The notes under the pieces: model-generated
The model's database searches: none
What the model was told of the DNA's origin: nothing
Seen by the model: only the letters and a program-made list of their open reading frames with translations
Translations under genes and position numbers: made by a program
Shown here: positions 10,139 through 20,006 of the stretch, one piece after another
Layout: each line of letters starts with the position of its first letter
How positions within the stretch are numbered: the first letter of the stretch is position 1
Assembly: GCA_938075415.1 (NCBI GenBank)
Contig: CALJHC010000021.1
Span: forward strand, 100,219-164,218
Reading direction: 5' to 3'
Length of the DNA stretch: 64,000 bases
Source of the DNA: an uncultured Rubripirellula sp.
Lineage (GTDB): Bacteria > Planctomycetota > Planctomycetia > Pirellulales > Pirellulaceae

Positions 10139-11164
10139 TTAAGGAATACCGCGCACAATCGTCGGCCCCACTAAACGCGTGACGGCGACAGGCAAGTGTT
10201 GCCACACTTTGACCAGACGTTGCTTCCCGCCCGAATCAGGACGCATTTCGTCGGGAGATCCACTGCGAACGTAGTATTGCCAAACCGCGGGTGAGGGTTT
10301 GGCTCCCCACTGCTTCTTAAACCGATACGTACCGCTTTCCTCGCTACTGCGTCCAAAATCGAAAACTCGACTTCCTCGTTCGATCGCTCGCTGCAAAAGA
10401 TGCCAGTACATCAGCATATTTGCATTGGTTCGATTGAATTCACGCAGACTGCTCGCACTAGGCACTTCAGTCAACTCTCCGGTGTGAACAAGAAACGCAG
10501 CGGCGATTGCTTGTTGCTCCTTTCTGACAATACAGATCTCCGCATCGCCTTGGAACTCTCGAATCAAACTCTCGAACAATCGTTTTGAGAAGACTGGCGT
10601 CCCCAAATCACGCATATTGCGGGCAAAAACCTGATAGTAATCCTTCAGCAATTCCATCCCACCAAACTCAACTTTCAGGTTGTAATCACCAGCTTTCTTA
10701 ATTTGGCTTCGATGTTTGCTCTTGAACGACTTGAGCAACTCCTCGGATGTACCCGGCAATTCAAGCCGCATGTGAAATTTATCGGTTCTCTCAAAGTTGA
10801 GACGGGCGTGCTGAACCGGCAACTCATGCCGTAACTCTAGATACTTGACATTCAATTTGTCAGCTAAATCACAAGCTTGGTCAATCAGAGCTCCAGCAGT
10901 GATGTCATCTTGAGCCCAAACACCACCAGTGTTGACGTAGGGAAGGCTGACAAGGAAACGACCAAAAATCGGACCTTTCACGAGCATTAAGGGTAAAAGA
11001 CCGCGAACGTCCTGATCTTCTCGGGCTCGAATCAAAAAAGACTGATGGGAGAGACCGTCAGCAACACCAGTAATCCAAGCGGGGCGGTGCGCGTTGAGTT
11101 GTGGATAGACGGTGCGTTTGCATTCACCCCATCCATTAGGCCAGTCTAATATTTCCAGTTGCAT
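10139..11164 (-). CDS. FemAB-like GNAT-fold acyl/aminoacyl transferase
   Basis: A 341-residue protein of the FemAB / XrtA-associated group, which has a double GNAT fold and is found near exopolysaccharide or peptidoglycan modification genes. Visible features are the N-terminal region with FLIRAREDQDVRGLLPLMLVKGPIFGRFLVSLPYVNTGGV, the helical KSFKSKHRSQIKKAGDYNL of FemAB proteins, and RDLGTPVFSKRLFESL. The C-terminal ANMLMYWHLLQRAIERGSRVFDFGRSSEESGTYRFKKQWGA is diagnostic of the group. It lies 406 bp downstream of ftsH on the same strand and is probably a separate unit. The substrate is not known. Confidence 0.82.
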   Translation of the reverse strand: MQLEILDWPNGWGECKRTVYPQLNAHRPAWITGVADGLSHQSFLIRAREDQDVRGLLPLMLVKGPIFGRFLVSLPYVNTGGVWAQDDITAGALIDQACDLADKLNVKYLELRHELPVQHARLNFERTDKFHMRLELPGTSEELLKSFKSKHRSQIKKAGDYNLKVEFGGMELLKDYYQVFARNMRDLGTPVFSKRLFESLIREFQGDAEICIVRKEQQAIAAAFLVHTGELTEVPSASSLREFNRTNANMLMYWHLLQRAIERGSRVFDFGRSSEESGTYRFKKQWGAKPSPAVWQYYVRSGSPDEMRPDSGGKQRLVKVWQHLPVAVTRLVGPTIVRGIP

Positions 11165-11570
11165 TACGATTGCTTGCGTTCTCTCACTGGTTCCCTCGGA
11201 ATCGTGTCCTTACGATTTCAGGCAAACACACCGTTTTCTAGCTTCAATTTTTTGATGAAGGGGCTCCTTCACGTTCATCGCATCCGATCCATTACGCCCA
11301 TCATGGACCGACGTCAAAAAGATAGATCGCAAAAAGCCGATCACCTTGCAGATACGACCATGAAAATTGGCATGGTTCTGTAAGAAACTGCTTAACCGGA
11401 ATAATCGAAATGAACGGACATCGCGAGATCAGCGATAGCACAAGAATCAATGCTTTGAATCAAACCAAATCACTAGTTCGATGCAACGGGGAAGCATCCC
11501 TTTCTGGTTTGAGTCAACCAAGCATTCAATTTCCGTCTCGCCCTCCAACGCAAAATATTCAGCAGGGATA
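11165..11570. other. Intergenic gap between ftsH and FemAB-like gene
   Basis: About 400 bp. No supported gene or RNA. I saw no strong terminator after ftsH. Confidence 0.5.
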
Positions 11571-13808
11571 TTAATTCGTCTTCGAGGATTTCGAATCGTC
11601 TACCACCGAGCGGATTTTCGCTCGAGGTTTATCCATCACCGTACCCGGCACTAACCAAGGACCACTGCAATGTTCCTCGATCAATTTCATTAATTGATCG
11701 TTATCGATTGACTCGATTTCCAACAAGCGTTGTGTGACTGCCTCCAGAACTTCCCGACGTTGTTCGAGAATTTCTTTGGTTTGAGCAAGGGCGTCCTCAA
11801 TGATTCGATTAACCTCTTTATCGATCAACTTAGCCATCTCTTCGCTGTGCATCATCTGGTAGCCCTCACCCCCACCGCCAGCGAGAAATGGTGATCGCGA
11901 GCTACGGCGAAAGTTGATTCGTCCAAGTCGGCTCATTCCATAGTCCATGACCATGCTTCGAGCAACTTCGGTACATCGTTCCAGGTCATTCTGTGCGCCA
12001 GTGCTGATATCTTGGAAGATCATCTCTTCTGTCAGAGTCCCAGCGAGCAAGACTTTCATATTGCTTTCCAGCTCTGCTTTGGTAACCAGAAATCGCTCGG
12101 ATTCAGGACGCTGCATTGTGTATCCCAACGCGGCAAGACCTCGAGGAATAATACTGACTTTGTGTACGGGATCGGTGTTTGGCAACGCGGCGGCGACGAT
12201 GGCATGCCCCGCCTCGTGGTAGGCAACACGCACCTTTTCCTCTTCGTTCATCAGACGCTTTTTCTTTTCCAATCCTGCGGTCACTCGTTCAACCGCCTCA
12301 TTGAACTCCTGCATGCCCACTGCTGACTTCTCTCGCCGAGCAGCGAGCAATGCCGCCTCATTCACCAGGTTCGCGAGATCGGCTCCCACAAAACCGGGAG
12401 TGATCGAAGCAACTTCTTTTAGCTCAACATGCTCATCGAGTTTGACATTCTTGATGTGCACCTTGAGAACATCCTCACGTCCCCCAATATCCGGGCGATC
12501 CACCAATACATGGCGGTCGAATCGTCCCGGACGCAGCAAAGCCGGATCCAGCGTTTCAGGTCGGTTAGTCGCTCCAATCACGATCACGCCGGAGTTGGAA
12601 TCAAACCCATCCATTTCAACCAACAGAGCATTCAAGGTCTGCTCACGTTCATCATGACCGCCCACAGTCGAACCACTTCGACTTTTTCCCAATGCGTCCA
12701 ACTCGTCAATGAAAATGATGCAGGGCGACCGAGTTGTCGCTTGCTTGAACATATCCCGAACTCGAGCCGCGCCAACACCGACATACATCTCGACAAAGTC
12801 GCTGCCTGAAAGACTGAAGAAAGGAACCCCCGCCTCACCGGCAATCGCCTTTGCCAACAAAGTCTTCCCGGTTCCCGGTGGCCCAACCAGCAAGACACCC
12901 TTCGGGATTCGCCCACCCAACGCGTGGTACTTGTCACTGTTCTTCAGGAAGTCAACAACCTCACTAACCTCTTCCACCGCTTCATCGATCCCTGCCGCAT
13001 CCTTAAATGTGATCGACAAATCCTCTTGCCCATAAAGTTTGCCACGACTTCGAGAGAAAGACATTGGAGATCCGACACCGCCCATTCGTCGTAGCATCAC
13101 GACAGCCAGAATCACCAAGATTCCAATCATCAATAGCTCTGGCCAGTGATCTTGCAACAGACGACTGGGACGGGCGTTGTCCCAAGTAACGCCCGAAGCG
13201 TTCAAAAATTTGACCAGGCGTTCATGCTCGGCCTCGTTATTGACATCACGTACCGTTTGGAAGTCGACTCGCTTCGGTTCACGACTACTATCGGCTCCGT
13301 CGATTCCCAACGAACGATACATCACCGTCCCCGTAACAGCCTCGTCTGATACGAGAATGTCTCGCAACTCACTCAGCTCGATCAAGGTGTCTTTACTTTG
13401 AGTCGACGTAACGACAACTTTGGCCGCGGTGCTTGTTTCTGACTCAGGACCCTGATCTTTCGAAGTTGATTCAATCGAGTTAGCGTTCTGGTCACTTAAT
13501 AATTTGCCCTCAACCAATCGCTCAGAGCTTTGAGAATCCCCATTCCTCTTCTTCACTTCCTGAGTTGATTCGGTGGAATCCTCTGCCGCTGCGCCCGATG
13601 GCGACAAACTCGATGAGTCTACCTTCCGCGCATCAGCCATTCGCTCAAGCAATGACATCATTTCTGGATAGCGAAGACGTCGACCCGTACTCCCGAAAAG
13701 AAAAGCGCTCAACATAATTGCGGCAACTACGGCGACCATGACCAGCCAAATATTACCACTGCCTCGGCTGTCATTCGAACCTTGGTTACTCGGTTGCTCT
13801 TCACTCAT
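11571..13808 (-). CDS. ftsH: ATP-dependent zinc metalloprotease FtsH
   Basis: Membrane AAA+ protease that degrades unneeded membrane and regulatory proteins. A TTG lies in frame at 13814, but the ATG at 13808 (745 residues) is preferred. The first membrane segment is at about 19-39, the second at about 223-239. Walker A GPPGTGKT is at about 309-316, Walker [12 protein letters not shown] near 365-374, the SRH region [20 protein letters not shown] follows, and the zinc site HEAGH is at about 531-535. The periplasmic part between the membrane helices is much longer than in E. coli and includes a Ser/Glu/Lys-rich low-complexity stretch at about 62-140. The protein is about 100 residues longer than E. 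coli FtsH. Its likely modulators are the HflKC pair encoded nearby. Confidence 0.97.
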   Translation of the reverse strand: MSEEQPSNQGSNDSRGSGNIWLVMVAVVAAIMLSAFLFGSTGRRLRYPEMMSLLERMADARKVDSSSLSPSGAAAEDSTESTQEVKKRNGDSQSSERLVEGKLLSDQNANSIESTSKDQGPESETSTAAKVVVTSTQSKDTLIELSELRDILVSDEAVTGTVMYRSLGIDGADSSREPKRVDFQTVRDVNNEAEHERLVKFLNASGVTWDNARPSRLLQDHWPELLMIGILVILAVVMLRRMGGVGSPMSFSRSRGKLYGQEDLSITFKDAAGIDEAVEEVSEVVDFLKNSDKYHALGGRIPKGVLLVGPPGTGKTLLAKAIAGEAGVPFFSLSGSDFVEMYVGVGAARVRDMFKQATTRSPCIIFIDELDALGKSRSGSTVGGHDEREQTLNALLVEMDGFDSNSGVIVIGATNRPETLDPALLRPGRFDRHVLVDRPDIGGREDVLKVHIKNVKLDEHVELKEVASITPGFVGADLANLVNEAALLAARREKSAVGMQEFNEAVERVTAGLEKKKRLMNEEEKVRVAYHEAGHAIVAAALPNTDPVHKVSIIPRGLAALGYTMQRPESERFLVTKAELESNMKVLLAGTLTEEMIFQDISTGAQNDLERCTEVARSMVMDYGMSRLGRINFRRSSRSPFLAGGGGEGYQMMHSEEMAKLIDKEVNRIIEDALAQTKEILEQRREVLEAVTQRLLEIESIDNDQLMKLIEEHCSGPWLVPGTVMDKPRAKIRSVVDDSKSSKTN

Positions 13809-14389
13809 TTTCAACTCTCAAGAAAAACAATTTCGATTCAACCTTGCCCACCAAAATCGTGGCGATTGAAGAATCCTCACGAAAAACCCAGGATCTTCAA
13901 TTCGATCACCCTCGGACCGGACTGTCTTACATTCTTGCCACGCATTCTTTGATCCATCCGTGTTGACGACAACCCGGGACCCCCTTTCGCTGGTTTCTGG
14001 TCGGGTCGTAAGGATCGAGCGGATCCTTCATGATATTGTCGCGTTTTGAGATCGATTCGCACGAGGCTTGCCGCGGCGAACTGTCATGCTGGGATAAAAG
14101 TGCCCTCTCGGAGCGATTGCGTCGAAAGTCCAAAGGATCGATTGATGTGGGATAGGCTGTTTGAACCGCAAAGGAGTCCGAGGATCCACGAATAATCATC
14201 GCACCGCCCTCAATCAATGCAGTTCAGACTCATATCGCCTAAACAAAACAACTTAGAATAGTCTACGCAAAGACGTAATTAGCTTGCGACAAAATTGCTC
14301 CAACGTCTAGAACGCGGTCATCGTCCGCGTTGCCTCACAGAACTTTGTTCACACCCTCCAATCGAATTATGCCCGATTCGCCATCCGAA
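13809..14389. other. Divergent promoter region of ftsH and dxr
   Basis: About 580 bp between ftsH (minus) and dxr (plus). Minus-strand open frames of 61 and 96 codons here show no family features and I do not call them. Promoters for both genes are expected, but no clear -35/-10 pair was found. Confidence 0.5.
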
Positions 14390-15601
14390 ATGTCCAAGAC
14401 GGTCCGAAATGTTCTGGTGCTTGGCTCAACTGGCAGTATCGGAACAGCGACCATCAATGTCCTTCGGAATCTCAACCAAGTGGATCCCGAGCACCACTGG
14501 CGGCTCTGGGGCGCATCCGCTCACTCGAAATCAGATGCATTGATTTCAATTCAATCCGAAGCGTTAACGTGGAATCCCCACTGCGCAAACAAAACACCCT
14601 GCCGATTACTTTTCTCTGACAAAGACCTTGGAAATGCCTTCCTGAGCTCACACCCCCACATCCCCAAGGCAACCGTTGGTATCGGCCCCGAGTCACTCAT
14701 TGAAGCGGCGCAGAATCCTGAAGTTGATGCCGTGGTTGCCGCGATTGTCGGTCGTGCAGGACTCGAGAGCACGCTCGCTGCCATTGAAGCAGGAAAGCGA
14801 GTGGGTCTTGCCAATAAAGAAACCATGGTGGTTGCTGGACCGGTCGTTCAAAAAATGGCCAAAACCACTAATGCTGAACTGCTGCCAGTCGATAGCGAAC
14901 ACTCTGCCATCTTCCAGTGCATGCAGGGCGGCACGAATCGACCCAAAAAAATCATTTTGACCGCCAGTGGTGGGCCGTTTCGCACCTGGAACAAAAAAGA
15001 AATGAGCGAAGCGACCTTGGAGTCGGCACTTTCGCACCCGACGTGGGAGATGGGCCCCAAAATCACAATTGATTCGGCCACGATGATGAACAAAGCCCTC
15101 GAAGTGATCGAAGCAAGATGGCTGTTTGATCTTCCGGCTGAATCGATCGAAGTGGTGGTGCATCCGCAATCAATCATTCATTCGATGGTTGAGTTCGAAG
15201 ATGGCTCGGTCCTCGCCCAGATGAGTCCTCCGGACATGCAGCTACCAATCCAATATGCCCTCACCTACCCAAATCGCCTGCCATGCGACTCACCAGCATT
15301 CGACCGATCCCAAAATTGGGGACTTGAACTGGAAGTAGCCGATCGAGAAAGATTTCCGGCATTGAATCTTGGTTTTGAAGTTGCCAAAGTGGGGGGGACA
15401 GCGGGCGCTGTGCTCAACGCCGCCAACGAGGAAGCGGTAGGTCTGTTCCTCGATGGCCAAATCCGGTTTACTGACATTGTGGAAGGTTGCCGCGACGTCC
15501 TGGCAAACCATCACTTTGAGTCCAATCCACCCCTGTCTCGACTTCTAGAGTTGGATAGATGGGCAAGGAGTGAGTTGCGCAGACGCCTGAAAGCGTCCTG
15601 A
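14390..15601 (+). CDS. dxr: 1-deoxy-D-xylulose 5-phosphate reductoisomerase
   Basis: Converts DXP to 2-C-methyl-D-erythritol 4-phosphate with NADPH and a divalent metal, the first committed step of the MEP isoprenoid pathway. The frame is open from a TTG at 14330, with ATGs at 14369 and 14390. The 14390 start puts the NADPH-binding GSTGSIG at residues 12-18, as in the family, and gives 403 residues. Further motifs are VVAAIVGRAGLESTLAAIEAGKRVGLANKE, the metal ligands in LPVDSEHSAIFQCM, ILTASGGPFR, and the substrate-contact MGPKITIDSATMMNKALEVIEA and VVHPQSIIHSMVEF. The rseP-type gene follows on the same strand, a pairing known from many bacteria, though here 559 bp apart and with a possible terminator between. 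Confidence 0.97.
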   Translation: MSKTVRNVLVLGSTGSIGTATINVLRNLNQVDPEHHWRLWGASAHSKSDALISIQSEALTWNPHCANKTPCRLLFSDKDLGNAFLSSHPHIPKATVGIGPESLIEAAQNPEVDAVVAAIVGRAGLESTLAAIEAGKRVGLANKETMVVAGPVVQKMAKTTNAELLPVDSEHSAIFQCMQGGTNRPKKIILTASGGPFRTWNKKEMSEATLESALSHPTWEMGPKITIDSATMMNKALEVIEARWLFDLPAESIEVVVHPQSIIHSMVEFEDGSVLAQMSPPDMQLPIQYALTYPNRLPCDSPAFDRSQNWGLELEVADRERFPALNLGFEVAKVGGTAGAVLNAANEEAVGLFLDGQIRFTDIVEGCRDVLANHHFESNPPLSRLLELDRWARSELRRRLKAS

Positions 15602-16160
15602 GCGGCTGCCGAGACGCGTGAAAACCATGCGAGGTTTCACGCTTTCGATGGCTTTTTCATCCGGCAGCAGGCGTATCCGCGAGTCACATTGGGTGCATGA
15701 TGCTCGGTCCACAAGTTTGAACACGAATTCACCGAAGAAAATTTGCATGTAAACCCTAATCGCAAGAATAATTCTCAGCGGACCTTTTCAACGCCCTCAC
15801 AGCAGATCCTGAGGGTGAATTCGCTGCCTCCACTGGCTCGGTGATTAGGTTTAGCAGTCGACCACGATAATTGCTTGAATTCTGTGATCACTCCCGCTCT
15901 GTCATCTCGTAGTACAATCGCCGACTCAGTCACACCAGCTGCAAAGAAAACAATCGATACGAGGGCTCATCCAAGCGAAGATGCGGTAGCGAATATGGCT
16001 TGAATTGAACTAGAAGATGAAGACACAAGACCTTTCCAGACTTGGATCGAAATCCAAGATAATGAAATAAACGAAAAACGGTTCGACCTTGTACGAGTTA
16101 TCTCCAAGGCTCGTCCGAGAACAAGATAAAGAAGATGTCGAAAGTAAAGGTAATAATTAG
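15602..16160. other. Intergenic gap between dxr and rseP-type gene
   Basis: About 560 bp. Apart from the hairpin at 15616-15655 I see no gene or RNA. A promoter for the protease gene is expected but was not identified. Confidence 0.5.
15616..15655 (+). terminator. Possible Rho-independent terminator of dxr
   Basis: An inverted repeat, gcgtgaaaacc and ggtttcacgc with one bulged A and the loop atgcga (15616-15642), starts 15 bp after the dxr stop and is followed by tttcgatggcttttt. The T run is interrupted, so this is a moderate candidate. Confidence 0.5.
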
Positions 16161-18323
16161 ATGATCGAGTGGATTGCAGACGTGATGCCGTTGGCCGCAG
16201 CAGCAACCGATGATCCGGGATTGCTGAGCAGCTTGTTTTACAAATTTGCGCTTGCTGCACGTATTGCACTGGGGATCGGTTTAGTAATTTTCGTCCACGA
16301 ACTCGGACACTTCGTTGCAGCGAAGACATTCGGAGTAAAGTGTGAGAAGTTTTATGTCGGTTTTGATGTGCCACTGCGACTCGGCCCGATTAAATTCCCA
16401 CGCACGCTAGGAAAATTCCGCTACGGTGAAACCGAATACGGGATTGGAGTGATTCCCCTTGGTGGTTACGTGAAGATGCTTGGTCAGGATGATGATCCGC
16501 GTAAACAAGAAGAGGAAGCCAAGCGAATACAGGTGGAAGGAGAAGATGACGCCGAAGCAGAGACACCAACGTTTGACCCTCGCAGCTTTCCGGCTAAACC
16601 GGTCTGGCAACGAATGATCATTATCAGCGCGGGCGTTATCATGAACGTCATCACTGGCGTGCTGTTTGCTGCGTTGGCTTTCGGATACGGAGTCGAATAC
16701 AACCCGGCGGTAATCGGTGCCGTAACCCCCGGTGGTCCCGCTTGGCAGGCTGGAATCGAACCCGGCGGTAAGGTCATCTCGGTAGGCTCGTGGAGCGATC
16801 AGGAAATGCATTTCCTGGAAATGCGAAAAGAGATTCTGACCAGAGGGCTGGAGCAACCGACCGCACCAATCGCATTGGGTGTCAGCTATGCCGACGGTGA
16901 TAAAAACTTCTCGCTAACCACTCAGGCAAGCCCGCTGCAAAAAGAGGCGAGATTGATCGGGATTGCGATCCCCAACTCGCCATTCCTGGGCAATAACCCC
17001 GGGGCTATCCCAAATTCTGCTGCTGCGGGAGTCTTTACCGAGAAAGATGCGGGAGCAGAAATCCTCTCCTTCAATGGAACTAAGATAAATCCGGATTCAA
17101 ACGTTCCGGTCACCCCACTGTTGCATCAACTGTACACCCATCCCAGTGAACCTCTTTCGCTAAAACTTCGGCAAACCAATGGGGATTTACTGACCGTCAC
17201 GGTACCGGCGCAAAAGTCCAAGTCACTCGGATTTCGATACGCGATCGGTCCCGTGATCGCCTTGGTCAAGGACGGTCCTGCGGAGCAGGCGGGAATGCAG
17301 GTTGGCGACATCATCCAATCAATCGACGGAAACGCTGACCTTGGTGCCTACGCCTTGGCCGAGACGCTGGTCGGGATCAATCAACCGATCAAGGTGATGG
17401 TTCAAAGAGGAGACGAAGAATCATTGGAAGAGATTGCACTCACTATCAAGCCAAGTGACTCGCCTCAAACGCTGAGCCCGACATCAAGCATCTTGGGTGA
17501 AATCGCCGTAAACTCCGTCGGATTCGCCTACAAACCGCTACCGGTCATCACCAGTATTCCAGGTAGCGACGCTGAAGCGGAAGAGTCTGCTGAACAGCCT
17601 GAGGACTCGTTGCAGGTCGGAGACGAACTGCGATGGATTTCTCTGGATGCCGAAACCGCTAAATCCCTGATCCCAGAGGACGGAGATGAGCGAATTGCCG
17701 CATTGCTGCAACAACTCGTTGAACGCTGGGAAATCTCAGACACGATGCCACTGAACAACCTTCGGGACCTGATCCAGTTGCTTCCTGAGGGAACAAAACT
17801 AACTGCTGCCGCTCGTCGGGGTGAAGATGATTTGGTGATCAAGTCGGAGATCCAAGTGGTCAGCGATGAACTGTTCATGTTTGACCGCGGCCTGCTACTT
17901 GGGCAACGCCAAGCAGTTCAGAAGGCAACCTCGGTGACGATGGCTTTATCACTGGGTATGCGAGAAGGCGTTCGACGTTTTAACGATGTGGTTCGTTTCC
18001 TGAAGATGATTCCTCAAGGGCAGATCAAACTTCGGCATGTTGGGGGACCGCTTGAGATCGTGAACATCGCCAAGAACGAAGCCGAGAAAGGGTTCTCGCG
18101 ACAGCTTATGTTTCTCACCATGCTTAGCATGAACCTGGCCATCTTAAATTTCCTACCCATTCCAGCGTTGGATGGTGGTCACATGGTCTTCCTGATCTAC
18201 GAATTGGTCGCCGGTAAACGGGCTAACGAAACACTGGAATTCCGACTGACAGTCGCAGGACTTTTGGCCCTGCTAACCCTAATGGCGGTTGTCTTTGCGA
18301 ATGACATCTTGCGTTATCTCTAG
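16161..18323 (+). CDS. rseP: RseP-type site-2 zinc metalloprotease with PDZ domains
   Basis: Intramembrane metalloprotease of the M50 family, probably cleaving anti-sigma factors or signal-peptide remnants in the inner membrane. The 720 residues contain the zinc-binding HELGH at 46-50 within a membrane helix, the paired EYGIGVIPLGGYVKMLGQDD, and a second conserved site NFLPIPALDGGHMVFLIYEL near residues 655-675 that carries the LDGGH aspartate ligand. Between them are at least two PDZ-like parts (about 190-230 and 355-425: GPAEQAGMQVGDIIQSIDG) and a long Ser/Glu-rich middle. It is about 270 residues longer than E. coli RseP (450), as seen in planctomycetes. It follows dxr on the same strand. 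Confidence 0.93.
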   Translation: MIEWIADVMPLAAAATDDPGLLSSLFYKFALAARIALGIGLVIFVHELGHFVAAKTFGVKCEKFYVGFDVPLRLGPIKFPRTLGKFRYGETEYGIGVIPLGGYVKMLGQDDDPRKQEEEAKRIQVEGEDDAEAETPTFDPRSFPAKPVWQRMIIISAGVIMNVITGVLFAALAFGYGVEYNPAVIGAVTPGGPAWQAGIEPGGKVISVGSWSDQEMHFLEMRKEILTRGLEQPTAPIALGVSYADGDKNFSLTTQASPLQKEARLIGIAIPNSPFLGNNPGAIPNSAAAGVFTEKDAGAEILSFNGTKINPDSNVPVTPLLHQLYTHPSEPLSLKLRQTNGDLLTVTVPAQKSKSLGFRYAIGPVIALVKDGPAEQAGMQVGDIIQSIDGNADLGAYALAETLVGINQPIKVMVQRGDEESLEEIALTIKPSDSPQTLSPTSSILGEIAVNSVGFAYKPLPVITSIPGSDAEAEESAEQPEDSLQVGDELRWISLDAETAKSLIPEDGDERIAALLQQLVERWEISDTMPLNNLRDLIQLLPEGTKLTAAARRGEDDLVIKSEIQVVSDELFMFDRGLLLGQRQAVQKATSVTMALSLGMREGVRRFNDVVRFLKMIPQGQIKLRHVGGPLEIVNIAKNEAEKGFSRQLMFLTMLSMNLAILNFLPIPALDGGHMVFLIYELVAGKRANETLEFRLTVAGLLALLTLMAVVFANDILRYL

Positions 18324-18386
18324 ATCAACCATTCCAGTTCAACCAAGCCCGCAAGTGCGTCGCTTCTTCGACTCGCACCGACATCA

Positions 18387-18415
18387 CCTCTGTTCCTAAT
18401 AACGAGGAACGGAGG
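18387..18415. terminator. Hairpin between convergent rseP-type and rhodanese genes
   Basis: An 11-bp stem (cctctgttcct / aggaacggagg, one G-U pair, 7-nt loop) sits between the convergent genes and includes the stop codon of the rhodanese gene. There is no T run, so a terminator role is only suggested by position. Confidence 0.3.
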
Positions 18416-18737
18416 AGTCAACCAATAAACTCCACTGCTCGATGCCACCTGCCATGCTTTGAACTTTGGAGAATCCGTACTGTTTCAAAGCTTGAGCGAC
18501 TTGCATGCTGCGAACACCATGATGGCAATGGACCACGACGTGACGCTCACGATGTGGATCTAGTTCAGTGACGCGATCCTGCAGTTCGCTCATCGGCAAG
18601 AGTTGGCTGCCGTTAATGGCAGCGGTTGCAAACTCGAATTCTTCTCGAACGTCTAGCAAGAGAAAGTCGGCTTTTTCAGCCAATAATTTTGCGACAGACT
18701 CGACTTCAATCTCGGGTGACAACTCATCCATGCTCAT
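18396..18737 (-). CDS. Rhodanese-like domain protein
   Basis: A single rhodanese fold of 113 residues, about the size of E. coli GlpE or PspE, with no signal peptide. It contains LLLDVREEFEFATAAINGSQLLPMSEL and the active-site loop VVVHCHHGVRSMQVAQAL, with the catalytic cysteine near residue 71. Members bind sulfur as a persulfide and act as sulfur-transfer enzymes or sensors. It lies 22 bp downstream of hisG on the same strand, so it is probably co-transcribed with hisE and hisG. Why a rhodanese should accompany histidine biosynthesis is not clear. The family call is firm, the biological role is not. Confidence 0.88.
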   Translation of the reverse strand: MSMDELSPEIEVESVAKLLAEKADFLLLDVREEFEFATAAINGSQLLPMSELQDRVTELDPHRERHVVVHCHHGVRSMQVAQALKQYGFSKVQSMAGGIEQWSLLVDSSVPRY

Positions 18738-18759
18738 TTAATTGATCCCTGTCTAGAGA

Positions 18760-19620
18760 CTAGAGTCTGCAGTTCGATATGGGTGTTTCGATAATCGCCG
18801 AAGCGCCAAGGCTCTCCAGGCTCTCCATCACGTCGATCACGTCTCGGCATTTCACCATAACGCGAACCGAACACCAATCTTGATCTTCTAGAGCATTGAC
18901 GGTCGGAGAATTAAAACCGGGCGTAATCGCTTCCGCATCAGCAAGTTGAGAACGCTGAACGTTGTATTCCAAAAGAGAGTAATCACGTGCGATCACGACA
19001 CCCTCAAGGCGTCGCACCACACGATCGGCAGTTATCGGGTCAAAACAACGATCATTTTGAATCAGCACCGTCTCGTAGGAGTCAATGTCCTCAAGGACAC
19101 GAAGTCGATTGGCGGCGAGGGTGCTACCGGTCTCAACCAAATCAACAATTGCATCCGCGATCCCGAGTTGAATCATCACCTCCACGCTGCCAGAAAGCGA
19201 TACGAGGTGCGCTTTGGCGTTGTGTTTTTCCAAATAACGTGCGGTGACATTTGGAAAACTGGTGGCAATTCTGGATTGGTCCAAATCAGCTGCGGAGTCA
19301 AGTTCGGCATCGTCAGGGACACAGATCGCCAATCGACACCTTCCCATACCCAGCCTCATACGCACTTCCACCTCCGCTTCTGCCTCCTCAACCAAATCGC
19401 TTCCGGTGATTCCCATATCAATCGCACCTTCAGCGCAAAGGGTAGGAATGTCATCCGTTCGAAGAAAGACGAGGTCAATCGGAAGCCCACTGACCTTGGC
19501 GAATAAGCCCCGACTTTGACGTCGAAATTTAATTCCCGCTTGTCCGAGAAGCTCCGAAGCAATTTCACTTAGTCTTCCCTTGCTAGGAAGTCCGATTCGC
19601 AAATTTCGTGATCCGTCCAA
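18760..19620 (-). CDS. hisG: ATP phosphoribosyltransferase HisG (long form)
   Basis: Catalyses the first step of histidine biosynthesis, joining ATP and PRPP. At 286 residues it is the long form, which carries the C-terminal regulatory domain and does not need HisZ. The N-terminal LRIGLPSKGRLSEIASELLGQAGIKF, DIPTLCAEGAIDMGITGSDLV, and the PRPP-binding AIVDLVETGSTLAANRL are visible. The regulatory part carries VMVKCRDVIDVMESLESLGASAIIETPIS. The start is a TTG (19620); no ATG gives a complete N-terminal strand. hisE is 35 bp or so upstream, and the rhodanese gene is 22 bp downstream. Confidence 0.95.
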   Translation of the reverse strand: MDGSRNLRIGLPSKGRLSEIASELLGQAGIKFRRQSRGLFAKVSGLPIDLVFLRTDDIPTLCAEGAIDMGITGSDLVEEAEAEVEVRMRLGMGRCRLAICVPDDAELDSAADLDQSRIATSFPNVTARYLEKHNAKAHLVSLSGSVEVMIQLGIADAIVDLVETGSTLAANRLRVLEDIDSYETVLIQNDRCFDPITADRVVRRLEGVVIARDYSLLEYNVQRSQLADAEAITPGFNSPTVNALEDQDWCSVRVMVKCRDVIDVMESLESLGASAIIETPISNCRL

Positions 19621-19655
19621 CTGATTTACTCTTCCATCTTTGTGTTATCGATCAA

Positions 19656-20006
19656 TCACTGCTCTCGCGGGGAGTTGCTGCGGCTTGCCTTTTCCTCAAG
19701 TCCCGAAATACCCTCGCGACGAGCTAATTCCCCTGCGACCTCATCAAGATCAACGCCCCGCCAAGCCAGCATCACCATCGTGTGATAAAGCAGATCAGCG
19801 GCTTCATAAACGAAATGCTCACGCCCCTCTTCACCCGATTCCTCAGCCGCCTCGATCAGCTCGTTGGCTTCCTCAAGTATTTTCCCCCCGATTTTCACTG
19901 AGCCACCCTTGAGTAGCTTGGTGGTGTAAGACCCCTCTGGCAATTCCTTGGCCCGCTCATCAAGCGTGCTCATCAGGCGAGATAGTGAAACCAGCGAATC
20001 AGACAT
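19656..20006 (-). CDS. hisE: Phosphoribosyl-ATP pyrophosphatase HisE
   Basis: Removes pyrophosphate from phosphoribosyl-ATP, the second step of histidine synthesis. The frame is open back to 20126, but the family-length start is the ATG at 20006, which gives 116 residues. The upstream 40 residues have no family match in my reading. Diagnostic are GSYTTKLLKGGSVKIGGKILEEANELIEAA, then REHFVYEAADLLYHTMVMLAWRGVDLDEVAGELARR, the EE...D..YH signature of the all-alpha NTP pyrophosphatase fold. The next gene on this strand is hisG, 35 bp downstream. HisI is not encoded here; HisE and HisI are separate proteins in this organism. Confidence 0.92.
   Translation of the reverse strand: MSDSLVSLSRLMSTLDERAKELPEGSYTTKLLKGGSVKIGGKILEEANELIEAAEESGEEGREHFVYEAADLLYHTMVMLAWRGVDLDEVAGELARREGISGLEEKASRSNSPREQ

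Noticed and set aside
13927..14217. A 96-codon gene between ftsH and dxr
   Set aside because: No domain, no signal and no good start; likely a chance frame in the divergent control region.
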